From assembly GCA_007693745.1 (NCBI GenBank), contig REDA01000044.1:28856-92855 (forward strand): a stretch of 64,000 bases of DNA. Direction: 5' to 3'. A program made the translations under genes and the position numbers. The stretch is from Balneolaceae bacterium. Lineage in GTDB: Bacteria; Bacteroidota; Rhodothermia; Balneolales; Balneolaceae. Below the pieces are notes generated by a model that was given only the letters and a program-made list of their open reading frames with translations, did not search any database and was not told the DNA's origin. The first letter of the stretch is position 1; every line of letters begins with the position of its first letter. This document shows positions 30,744 through 39,177 of this stretch, piece by piece.

Positions 30744-31679
30744 ATGAACCGAAAAGAGTGGATAAAAAAAGCAGGTTTATCCGGTGCTGCACTGGCTGCC
30801 ACACCTTTTACCATCATTGCATCTGACAAAAAGAAGAGAACCCTCAACCGTGCATTGCGAATCGCCCATATCACCGATCCGCACCTGCATGAGGGTGGGG
30901 ATTCCGAAGCGTGGACCCGAACCTGCCTGAGAACCATACACTCTATGGAAGACCGCCCCGATGTGATCTTCAACGGCGGGGATACGATCAATGATGCCCT
31001 GCGTCAGCCAGAAGAGTCGGTCACCGAACAGTGGTCCATCTGGAACCGTATCAGGGAGGAAGAGATATCCATTCCGATGGTCAGCTGCATCGGCAATCAT
31101 GACGTTTGGGGTCTTCCGGAAGTTAGCGGGGATCCCAGATACGCCAAAAACTGGGCCGTCCGGCAGCTGGGGCTCTCCAACCGTTACTACGATTTTGAAC
31201 AGAATGGGTGGCATTTTATCGTACTCGACAGCACACACAGACAAGATGATGGCAGCTGGTATATCGCCCGCCTGGATGAGGAGCAGTTTAGCTGGCTGGA
31301 AGCAAAACTCAATGAAATACCGTCCAACAGACCCGTATTCATCTTTTCACATATTCCAATCATGTGCGCGGCTTCCTTTTTCGACGGCGATAATGAAGAG
31401 ACGGGCAACTGGGTAATCCCCGGCCAGTGGGTGCACATCGACGCCCGCCGCATCGTAGAGCTCTTCTACCGGCATAAAAATGTGAAGGTATGTATCAGCG
31501 GTCACATCCATCTGCTCGACAAGGTGGTTTATAATGATGTTACCTATTATTGCAACGGTGCGGTTTCCGGTAACTGGTGGAAAGGAAATTACCATCAAAC
31601 CCAACCCGGCTTTGCAGTCATCAATCTCTACGAGAATGGCACATTTGACCGGGAGTATCTGGCCTATGGATGGCAATAG
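30744..31679 (+). CDS. Calcineurin-like metallophosphoesterase with Tat-like signal
   Basis: A 311-residue metallophosphoesterase. The N-terminus NRKEWIKKAGLSGAALAATP looks like a Tat or cleavable export signal, with RK in place of the twin arginine. The five calcineurin motifs are present: ITDPHLHEG (Asp45, His47), NGGDTIND, IGNHDVWG, FSHIPI and CISGHIHLLD. Such enzymes hydrolyse phosphomono- or diesters with a two-metal centre. It is separated from the upstream alkaline-phosphatase gene by 278 bases and from the downstream GDPD by 79, in the same direction. The substrate cannot be told from sequence. Confidence 0.87.
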   Translation: MNRKEWIKKAGLSGAALAATPFTIIASDKKKRTLNRALRIAHITDPHLHEGGDSEAWTRTCLRTIHSMEDRPDVIFNGGDTINDALRQPEESVTEQWSIWNRIREEEISIPMVSCIGNHDVWGLPEVSGDPRYAKNWAVRQLGLSNRYYDFEQNGWHFIVLDSTHRQDDGSWYIARLDEEQFSWLEAKLNEIPSNRPVFIFSHIPIMCAASFFDGDNEETGNWVIPGQWVHIDARRIVELFYRHKNVKVCISGHIHLLDKVVYNDVTYYCNGAVSGNWWKGNYHQTQPGFAVINLYENGTFDREYLAYGWQ

Positions 31680-31758
31680 CACTCATATTATCCTTTAGTG
31701 ACTCTCCATTGAATTCCCGAAGTCAATCAATCCCTTCAACGACGAACCATCCCCGGTC

Positions 31759-32568
31759 ATGAGAACCGCTATACTCCTCGCCTTGCTTCTGATAACCGCC
31801 CTGCTGCCAAACAGTGTAACGGGGCAGCAGCCCGGGGTTCCCGATGTTTATCTGATCGCTCACCGTGGGGGCGTTGTAGATGAAGAGCACGCCGAAAATT
31901 CACGCGCTGCCATCTTAACAGCCTTAGAGAGGGGATACTGGATGCTTGAAGTGGATATTCGTGAAACCAGGGATGGTAGAGCCATTCTTCATCATGATGT
32001 GGATTTCCAAAGATATTATCATGACCCCCGCCGTGTTGAGGAGATGGACTGGAAACAAATTAAACAACTGCGGTCAGATATTGATGGAGCCAGGCCACTA
32101 CTTTTTTCCGAAGCTGCCGAACTGGTTGCCGGCAGGGCAAGACTCATGCTTGATGTGAAGGGAAATGATCTTTCAGAAGGATTTTACCGCGAAATTGAAG
32201 AGGCTCTTATCCGGAACGGCCTTTTGGAAACCACCTTTATCCTGAGCGGCAGGCAGGCTACAGAATATTTTCACGATCGCACTTCACATTCCATCAGCTA
32301 CACCAGGCTTTTGGATGCAGCGGAGGCAGGTGAAGATGTCAGCCGCAGATACCATCTTTTTATGCTTGCCAGTCAGCTGACCGAAGAGATGATTCAAAAA
32401 GCGGATGAGCTGAATGTTCTGGTTGTGGCGGCTGTAAACGAATTTCGATATGATCAGGCCAATGTTGATCCATGGGAAGGCGCTCAAAAGGATATAGAAC
32501 GGCTGCTGAGACTGGGAGTGAAACACTATCAGATCGATTCGATGTATGAACCACTGTTTCCTCTGTAA
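31759..32568 (+). CDS. Exported glycerophosphodiester phosphodiesterase
   Basis: A 269-residue GDPD-family TIM barrel with a signal peptide (to about residue 22). The catalytic signature is complete: HRG at 35-37, EN at 46-47, EVDIRETRDG with Glu64 and Asp66, and LHHD with His78. GDPDs hydrolyse glycerophosphodiesters such as glycerophosphoethanolamine or glycerophosphoinositol, the head-group products left after lipid deacylation. Its periplasmic location and its place between SusCD-1 and SusCD-2 fit a role in trimming imported lipid head groups. Confidence 0.88.
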   Translation: MRTAILLALLLITALLPNSVTGQQPGVPDVYLIAHRGGVVDEEHAENSRAAILTALERGYWMLEVDIRETRDGRAILHHDVDFQRYYHDPRRVEEMDWKQIKQLRSDIDGARPLLFSEAAELVAGRARLMLDVKGNDLSEGFYREIEEALIRNGLLETTFILSGRQATEYFHDRTSHSISYTRLLDAAEAGEDVSRRYHLFMLASQLTEEMIQKADELNVLVVAAVNEFRYDQANVDPWEGAQKDIERLLRLGVKHYQIDSMYEPLFPL

Positions 32569-32939
32569 ATCCTGATCATTTTCTCCTTTAAATTTTATAC
32601 TCAGAGAGAGGACACTGTTTTTTTAAACAGGCGTAATTTCACCCGCAAATGAGAGATTGTTTCGAAATACGAAAAAGCCATTGATCGATAAACTGGCTGT
32701 ACTTGATGGGCTGATTTTACCCTTTCCCGTTGCCTTACATAATTTTACACCCATCTAAAAACCATTGACAATCTATCTGACCTGATCGTTGTTTACAATT
32801 AATTAACAATTATTTAACCATTAGTAAACATTCAGAGTGCAGAATTATTGCGACTTTGTGGTAACGTTTTCAGCCGATGTTTAAATCTGAGAAGAAGGCA
32901 CCGGCTGATCCATAACTTCAAACAACCACCAGACCAGCA
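32569..32939. other. Regulatory region upstream of SusC-2
   Basis: About 370 non-coding bases. AT-rich repeats of TTAACA/ACAATTAATTAAC (32795-32830) precede TTGCGACTTTGTGG around 32849, a likely promoter-like element about 80 bases before the susC ATG. No gene is supported. Confidence 0.45.
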
Positions 32940-35900
32940 ATGACACGACCACTTAACTCATACTCTAAGGTTTTTCTTCTGAGCCTCATGATTTCTGTTC
33001 TCTTCGGAGGATGGTTACAGGCACAAACGGTACGCGGTACAGTCACCGATGCAGATACGGGTGAACCCCTGCCGGGGGTGAACATCCTTCTTGAGGGAAC
33101 TACCTCAGGCACCTCGACAACTGTGGATGGTATTTTCGAAATTTCCGTTCCTTCACTCGACGGAACGCTCATCGTGTCATTTATTGGATATGAAACACAA
33201 AGAGTTGATATCCTTGGCAGAACAGAAATTGATGTATCCCTCAGGATCAGCCGGATACTTGCCGATGAGGTTGTCGTGATTGGTTACGGGACACAAAGAC
33301 GTGCCGAAGTAACCACCTCGATCAGCACTATCAGTACGGAGCAGTTTAACCGGGGACATACGGAGTCGCCTGAACAATTAATGCAGGGCAGAATTGCAGG
33401 CGTGAATATAACCTCCGTCAGTGGCCAGCCCGGTTCTCCGCAAACGATTACCATTCGTGGCCCCGGAACACCGCGTGCAGGAAGCGGACCTCTCTATGTG
33501 ATCGACGGCGTGGCGATTGATAACAATGCAGATACGTCACCGGGTGGTCGGAATTTTGGCCCCGGAAGCCCAAATAACACAAATCCACTCTCCTTTCTGA
33601 ATCCTAACGACATTGAATCAATCACCGTATTGAAAGATGCTTCTGCTACTGCTATTTACGGCTCAAGGGCTGCCAATGGCGTAATTCTCATCACAACCAA
33701 AACAGGGGAGAGAGGAGTTGCCCGCCTCAGCTACAACGGATCTCTGACCATCTCCGGCATTTCCAACAAACTGGACATGCTGAGTCCGGATGAATTCGCT
33801 GATTTTCATCGTTCCATTGGTCAGCCCGAAGTAGATATGGGAAACCGAACCAATTATTTTGATGAGATCCTCCGAACAGCATACTCCAACAGGCACTCCC
33901 TCTCCTACAGCGGAGGATCCGAAACGATGGATTATACTGCATCACTCAACTTCTCCAATCAGGAAGGAATCATTATTGCCAATAATCTTCAAAATTTTGG
34001 CGGGCGAGTCAGGCTTAATCAGCGGTTTCTGGAAAATCGCCTCAATGTTGGTTTCAATCTTTTAGCCGACCGCCAACGCACCGATTATGTACCGGTAGCC
34101 AACACAGCCAGTACGAATCTGGGTGATATGCTCACCAACTCACTGACACAAAATCCAACACAACCCATTTACAATCCTGATGGTTCTTTCTACGAAATCC
34201 GCAGTGACGGGATGAATCCCGTTCAGGTGCCGGAGATCTTTACTGATTTTGGAGAGGTAACCAGAATACTCGGAAAGCTGAGTGTTGACTTTGAAATCGT
34301 AGAAGGATTGATGTACAGATTCAACACGGCCATTGATAATTCACAGGGAAGCAGAAGTTCTCAGGTAAGTCCCCATAACAATCAGCGTATTGATGCCCCG
34401 AATGGTGCCTATAGTTTTAACAATCGTGAAAACAGTATGTTCCAGACAGAAAGTACGCTGAACTATCTTTTCTCGGTCGAAAACCACAGTTTTGACCTTC
34501 TCGGAGGTTTCTCATATCAGTCCTTTTTGAGAGAGGGACGCGGTTTTTCCATTCGGGACTTTACCACAACGGAAATCAATGCATTTCATAACCCCGGTAT
34601 CGGATCCAATGTGACCCTGGCCGACTATCCAAACGGTTTTTCTGCCAAAAACGAGCTGCAATCCTATTTCACCCGTCTGAACTACAACTTTGCCCAGCGC
34701 TATTTCGTGACAGCAACCCTGCGGGCAGATGGTTCATCACGATTTGGAAATGAAAACCGGTACGGCTATTTCCCCTCATTTTCAGCCGCATGGCAGATCT
34801 CTGATGAGAATTTCTATAAACTGAGTACTCTGAACTCCTTAAAACTTCGAGCCGGATGGGGTCAGACCGGTAACCAGGACATTCCGGACGGGATTACTCA
34901 GCAGAGAATTAATGTTCAAACAAGAAGCGGATATGAGCTGAATCCGGGCACGATCACTCCCGGAATTACCTTCATCCGAACACAGAATGAAAATATACGG
35001 TGGGAAGTATCTACCCAGGCCAATATTGGAATCGATTTCGCCCTGTTTAATGACGCGCTGAACGGGAGTATCGATCTCTATCGCAAGGTAACCAGTGATA
35101 TTCTCCTCGAAACAACCTCCGGTGTAGATCCGGTAGTAGCTTCCAGTTCCTTCTGGAGCAACTACGACATGGAAGTTGTGAACAGAGGAATTGAATTAGA
35201 CCTCAACTATCGACGTCAGCTGAGCCCCTCATTTAGCTTTGATATTGGCGGAAACATCTCCTTCCTGGACAACGTGGTTCAGAACCTTCCGGTTGAACAG
35301 ATTCTTACCGGATCCATTGGTGGCCGCGGTCTTTCAGGCGAAACGGTTCAGGCATTCAGAAACGGCCTTCCCTTTGGCTCTTTCTGGGTATTTGACTTTC
35401 AGGGGCTGGACGCAAACGGAAACAACGTTTTCCGTGATGTGGACGGGGATGGCATCATCACCAATGCCGACCGTATTTCTCCGGGCAGCGCACTTCCTGA
35501 TTTTACCTACGGCCTTTCAGCGAACATGGCGTACAGAAGCTGGAACCTCGGCCTGAATTTTAACGGGGTTTCAGGAAATATGATTTACTGGAATGATCAT
35601 AATGCCCTTTTCAATATGCCCCAGCTTTATGCAGGAAATAACATTGCAAGAGTCGGCTTTGATCCGGGTGAAAGCTCCACAAACCCTGCAACTGCATCTT
35701 CACGGTTTCTGTATGACGGCAGCTATTTCCGTCTCAACAATGCCACTCTCAGCTACTCTGTGAACAGTGCAAACCTGCCGGTCAACTCTATGCAATTCGC
35801 CATAACCGGCAGAAATCTCTTCACCATTACGGATTACCCGGGCTTTGATCCGGAAGTTGATAAACGAAGGGATGAAGGTGGTTTCCGGTCTATTGGAATC

Positions 35901-35960
35901 GATGGATCGAGATACCCGTCTGCCCGCTCAGTCACCTTCTCTGTTACTGTAACACTATAA
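32940..35960 (+). CDS. SusC/RagA-type TonB-dependent outer-membrane transporter 2
   Basis: A 1006-residue outer-membrane receptor with signal peptide, regulatory CarboxypepD domain (VRGTVTDADTGEPLPGVNILLEGT), TonB-box-like DEVVVIGYGTQRR, plug (PEQLMQGRIAGVNI, PLYVIDGVAID, IESITVLKDASATAIYGSRAANGVILITTK) and a long barrel ending in SVTFSVTVTL. It belongs to the same family as the SusC-1 product but is clearly divergent, so this is probably not a recent tandem duplicate. It pairs with the susD gene 28 bases downstream. The next gene encodes a PI-PLC lipoprotein, which points to phosphoinositide-like or phosphodiester ligands. Confidence 0.93.
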   Translation: MTRPLNSYSKVFLLSLMISVLFGGWLQAQTVRGTVTDADTGEPLPGVNILLEGTTSGTSTTVDGIFEISVPSLDGTLIVSFIGYETQRVDILGRTEIDVSLRISRILADEVVVIGYGTQRRAEVTTSISTISTEQFNRGHTESPEQLMQGRIAGVNITSVSGQPGSPQTITIRGPGTPRAGSGPLYVIDGVAIDNNADTSPGGRNFGPGSPNNTNPLSFLNPNDIESITVLKDASATAIYGSRAANGVILITTKTGERGVARLSYNGSLTISGISNKLDMLSPDEFADFHRSIGQPEVDMGNRTNYFDEILRTAYSNRHSLSYSGGSETMDYTASLNFSNQEGIIIANNLQNFGGRVRLNQRFLENRLNVGFNLLADRQRTDYVPVANTASTNLGDMLTNSLTQNPTQPIYNPDGSFYEIRSDGMNPVQVPEIFTDFGEVTRILGKLSVDFEIVEGLMYRFNTAIDNSQGSRSSQVSPHNNQRIDAPNGAYSFNNRENSMFQTESTLNYLFSVENHSFDLLGGFSYQSFLREGRGFSIRDFTTTEINAFHNPGIGSNVTLADYPNGFSAKNELQSYFTRLNYNFAQRYFVTATLRADGSSRFGNENRYGYFPSFSAAWQISDENFYKLSTLNSLKLRAGWGQTGNQDIPDGITQQRINVQTRSGYELNPGTITPGITFIRTQNENIRWEVSTQANIGIDFALFNDALNGSIDLYRKVTSDILLETTSGVDPVVASSSFWSNYDMEVVNRGIELDLNYRRQLSPSFSFDIGGNISFLDNVVQNLPVEQILTGSIGGRGLSGETVQAFRNGLPFGSFWVFDFQGLDANGNNVFRDVDGDGIITNADRISPGSALPDFTYGLSANMAYRSWNLGLNFNGVSGNMIYWNDHNALFNMPQLYAGNNIARVGFDPGESSTNPATASSRFLYDGSYFRLNNATLSYSVNSANLPVNSMQFAITGRNLFTITDYPGFDPEVDKRRDEGGFRSIGIDGSRYPSARSVTFSVTVTL

Positions 35961-35988
35961 TCTTCGAATCATTAATTGAACTGAACTT

Positions 35989-37647
35989 ATGAAAACCTCA
36001 ACAATCACACTTTTTATTACGCTTATCGTTCTGCTCAGTTCCTGCACGGATTTGGGTGAAACGGTGAGAGACACTGCCTTACAGCAGGAAGCCCTGGACA
36101 ATCCTAATGCTTCAGAGCAGATACTGGCTCCGGTATATGAGCGTATGCTTGAACCGCTTGAACGCCACAACTGGTTCAATAACCTGCAGGGCGTCTCCTC
36201 TATGGAACAGATCGTCCCCTTCAGAGGCGGAACCGACTGGTTCGATGGCGGACGATTTATTGAAATGCATCAACACTCCTGGACCCCGACACACACAACC
36301 ATTGGCAGCGCATGGAGAAACCTGACACAAGGTATTGGCAGGGGTGCCATAGCAGAAAAAACGATACAGGATCTGGGTGGAAATCAGGCCTTGATTGCAG
36401 AGGCCCGGGCATTGAAGGCGCTCTATAACTACTGGCTTCTGGATCTGTACAATGTCTCATTTGACAAACAGCCCGAAGATGTGGGAACCCCGGCACTTTC
36501 TGAAGTTTTCAGAGGTGCTGAGGCAGTAAACTACATATACAGCGAACTAAACGCAGTTCAGGGACTTCTTCCTGCGGCAAGTGTGAATGAGACACGATTT
36601 AACCAGGACGCTGTAATCGCTCTGAAAGCAAGGCTGCTTCTGAATAAAGCTGTTTATTCGGATCGATACGCTACAGCCTTCAACCACAATCCGGAAGATC
36701 TGAATGCTGTCATTCGATATTCAACCGAACTGATCAACAGAAACTATCTGCAACTGGAATCAAATAACTATTTCTATCTGTTTGGTAAAGAGAATGAAGG
36801 AAACACTGAAGTGATCTTTGCTTTTAATCAACAGCCTGAAACCGGTGGCGGCCACAGATTATCCTACTTCCACGCTTCAAGAAACAGACATGGAAATCCC
36901 TGGCACCCCAGCAAAACAGGCAGTGACGGTGGTGCATTGACTCAGGACTTCTATGATCTCTGGGAAGGAGAACGCGACGACCCGCGTTTTTTCCACCGCT
37001 TTTTGCCTGACGAAGGTTCTGTGACACCGGAAGAATTCCGATGGAACCGCGGTGTTCAGATCGGACAGCAGTACGGCATCGTGCCTGATCCTAACAGTTC
37101 CAATGTGTATCAGCAGGATGAAGACGGAAAATTGTTGATTCTTCCACTTGTGGATTTTGCCAGAAGCGGCCAGCTGATGAACTACACCCGGGAAGTGGGC
37201 CTCGAATCTGACAGGGGACATCTCGCCGGAGCCAGGTCCATCAAATGGGATAACGATAAATATCTTCAGGGCAGTCAATCTTCCATCAATATTCCTGTAC
37301 TCAGACTGGGTGAAATGTATCTCTCCAGAGCAGAGGCGAATGCAAGGCTTGGCAACTGGGCTGCAGCGTTGAATGATGTGAACACGCTAAGAGCTGCCCG
37401 CGGCGCCCGTCAGCTTTCCCAAAATGAACTCAGTACTCTCGAACAGCTTCAGCGGGAATGGATTTTCGAAATGTATCAGGAACACAAAACCCGAACCATC
37501 CAGATCCGATTCAACACCTACACGGAAGGAACCTGGCGTGACAAAGGGCCTACTGATGTAATCAGGAGAGTGTTTCCTATCCCGCAATTCGCCATCGATG
37601 CTGCCCAGATCGAAGAGGGGTATCTCGTTCAGAATCCGGGATACTGA
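35989..37647 (+). CDS. SusD/RagB-type outer-membrane lipoprotein 2
   Basis: A 552-residue SusD-like lipoprotein. Signal peptide with lipobox LLSSC (Cys19). SusD helical repeats are seen in LIAEARALKALYNYWLLDLYN, DAVIALKARLLLNKAVYSD and IPVLRLGEMYLSRAEANARLG; the C-terminal VFPIPQFAIDAAQIEEGYLVQNPGY is family-typical. It should form a lid on the SusC-2 barrel. A hairpin with a perfect 12-bp stem follows about 50 bases after the stop. Confidence 0.92.
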   Translation: MKTSTITLFITLIVLLSSCTDLGETVRDTALQQEALDNPNASEQILAPVYERMLEPLERHNWFNNLQGVSSMEQIVPFRGGTDWFDGGRFIEMHQHSWTPTHTTIGSAWRNLTQGIGRGAIAEKTIQDLGGNQALIAEARALKALYNYWLLDLYNVSFDKQPEDVGTPALSEVFRGAEAVNYIYSELNAVQGLLPAASVNETRFNQDAVIALKARLLLNKAVYSDRYATAFNHNPEDLNAVIRYSTELINRNYLQLESNNYFYLFGKENEGNTEVIFAFNQQPETGGGHRLSYFHASRNRHGNPWHPSKTGSDGGALTQDFYDLWEGERDDPRFFHRFLPDEGSVTPEEFRWNRGVQIGQQYGIVPDPNSSNVYQQDEDGKLLILPLVDFARSGQLMNYTREVGLESDRGHLAGARSIKWDNDKYLQGSQSSINIPVLRLGEMYLSRAEANARLGNWAAALNDVNTLRAARGARQLSQNELSTLEQLQREWIFEMYQEHKTRTIQIRFNTYTEGTWRDKGPTDVIRRVFPIPQFAIDAAQIEEGYLVQNPGY

Positions 37648-37698
37648 CACTGTTTCAAATGTTGAATAACAGAGTTAGTTAATTAACGGATACGTGTA

Positions 37699-37738
37699 AT
37701 AGTCTCATCCTGCAAAACGGGATGAGACTATTCTTTAT
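37699..37738 (+). terminator. Terminator-like hairpin after SusD-2
   Basis: A perfect 12-bp stem ATAGTCTCATCC/GGATGAGACTAT (37699-37710 with 37720-37731) with a 9-base loop, then a weak T-rich tail. It separates susD-2 from the PI-PLC gene, so the latter may be partly uncoupled from susCD. Confidence 0.65.
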
Positions 37739-37819
37739 ATTTCTGCTTGACTAACATCTCTTCAAATGGGTTATACTTGTGAAACCCTTCAATTCTATAA
37801 ACATAAAATCAATGCTTCT

Positions 37820-39025
37820 ATGAAAAGCCTTCTCCATAGCCCGAACCGAACGGATATCTCTAAGCTGCTGAATGCAGCCTTTGTCCTGACCATCATGTTT
37901 TTCATGAGTTCCTGCGGACAGGAAAAGCAGCACTCCGCTGTCCAGCCCGATTGCACTACTCTCACTGCTGAAAATGCCGACGACTGTATTCGCCTCAACC
38001 AGATTCAGGTACTGGGCACTCATAACAGTTATAAATTGGATCTGCCTGAAACGCTGATCGAAGCCGTTAACACATTCCTGCCCGGCTGGTCTGAAAACAT
38101 CGAATATGGCCACCGCCCGCTTTCCGAACAGCTGGAACTGCTCGGCATCCGGCAGTTTGAAATCGATATTTTTGCTGATCCCGAAGGCGGACTCTTCGCC
38201 CGACCGCAGGGTGCGCTTATGTCCGGAGACAGCCTCTTCATCGACAGGGAGGAGATGCTGGAGCCCGGATATAAGGTCCTCCACGTTCAGGATATCGACT
38301 ACCGGTCCGTCTGCCTGACATTCGTGAGCTGTCTTGAAGAAGTGAGAGAGTGGTCGATCGCAAACCCGACACATCTGCCCATTATGATTCTCGTGGAGCT
38401 GAAAGACAGTCAGGCCACGTCCAGAGGTGAGTTTGCGCTTACACAGCCCGTTGAAATAACAGCATCCATGATACTGGATGTGGATCAGGAAATCCTAAGC
38501 GTTTTTGACAGAAGTCACCTGATCATGCCGGATGACGTACGCGGGGAATTTGAGACGCTGGAACAGGCAGTGACCGAAGCCGGATGGCCAACCCTGGCTC
38601 AAAGCCGTGGAAAGATTCTTTTTGCCCTGGATAATACCGGCCGCCACAGAGACGATTACATCAGCCACTCGGAAGATCTCTCCGGACTCGTGATGTTTCC
38701 AAGTTCAGCACCCGGTGAACCCACGGCCGGGTTTATCAAGATGAATAATGTACTGGCGGATGCGGAGTTGATCCGCTCCTACGTTGAGCAGGGTTTCATT
38801 ATTCGAACCCGTTCAGACATACCCAATCAAGAGGCCCGTTCCGGCGACACAACACGGCGTGATCTGGCATTGGCGAGTGGTGCTCAGTATGTAAGTACCG
38901 ACTATCCGGAAGTAAGCCCTTTCGGTTCCGGCTTTATTGTCACCTTACCGGGTGCTGAAGGGCCTGGTATCTGTAATCCCGTGAATGCGCCGGAAGGATG
39001 CCACAACAGCTGGATCGTTGAGTAG
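37820..39025 (+). CDS. Ca2+-dependent phosphoinositide phospholipase C-like lipoprotein
   Basis: I place the start at the ATG at 37820 rather than 37766, because it gives a lipoprotein signal with lipobox FMSSC (Cys32). The protein is then 401 residues. The catalytic core matches the bacterial PI-PLC-C1 type: VLGTHNSYKL with His68, RQFEIDIFADPEGG with Glu114 and Asp116, and the second histidine His155 in YKVLHVQDIDY. Enzymes of this family cleave phosphatidylinositol-like lipids into diacylglycerol and inositol phosphate. As a surface or periplasmic lipoprotein next to SusCD-2 it could release the phosphorylated head group that the transporter imports. Confidence 0.85.
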   Translation: MKSLLHSPNRTDISKLLNAAFVLTIMFFMSSCGQEKQHSAVQPDCTTLTAENADDCIRLNQIQVLGTHNSYKLDLPETLIEAVNTFLPGWSENIEYGHRPLSEQLELLGIRQFEIDIFADPEGGLFARPQGALMSGDSLFIDREEMLEPGYKVLHVQDIDYRSVCLTFVSCLEEVREWSIANPTHLPIMILVELKDSQATSRGEFALTQPVEITASMILDVDQEILSVFDRSHLIMPDDVRGEFETLEQAVTEAGWPTLAQSRGKILFALDNTGRHRDDYISHSEDLSGLVMFPSSAPGEPTAGFIKMNNVLADAELIRSYVEQGFIIRTRSDIPNQEARSGDTTRRDLALASGAQYVSTDYPEVSPFGSGFIVTLPGAEGPGICNPVNAPEGCHNSWIVE

Positions 39026-39132
39026 TAACTCAGTCCTGCTTTCCATCTCCCAGCAGATTATGAGAGTCCTGCCGGGAGTGGAAATGGAATAAATACCCTG
39101 ATTGATTCCTTTTTTTTTGACTGATATAGCGT

Positions 39133-39166
39133 AAAAAAAGCCGGCTTCAAACGAGCCGGCTTTTTT
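39133..39166. terminator. Bidirectional terminator between PI-PLC and metallophosphoesterase genes
   Basis: A 13-bp stem AAAAAAGCCGGCT/AGCCGGCTTTTTT (39134-39146 with 39154-39166) around a 7-base loop, with A and T tracts on both sides. It sits between two convergent genes and can serve both. Confidence 0.9.
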
Positions 39167-39177
39167 AATTCAGGTAG

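Noticed and set aside
37766..37819. Upstream ATG of the PI-PLC gene
   Set aside because: Starting here would put 18 extra residues in front of the lipoprotein signal; the ATG at 37820 gives a normal signal peptide.
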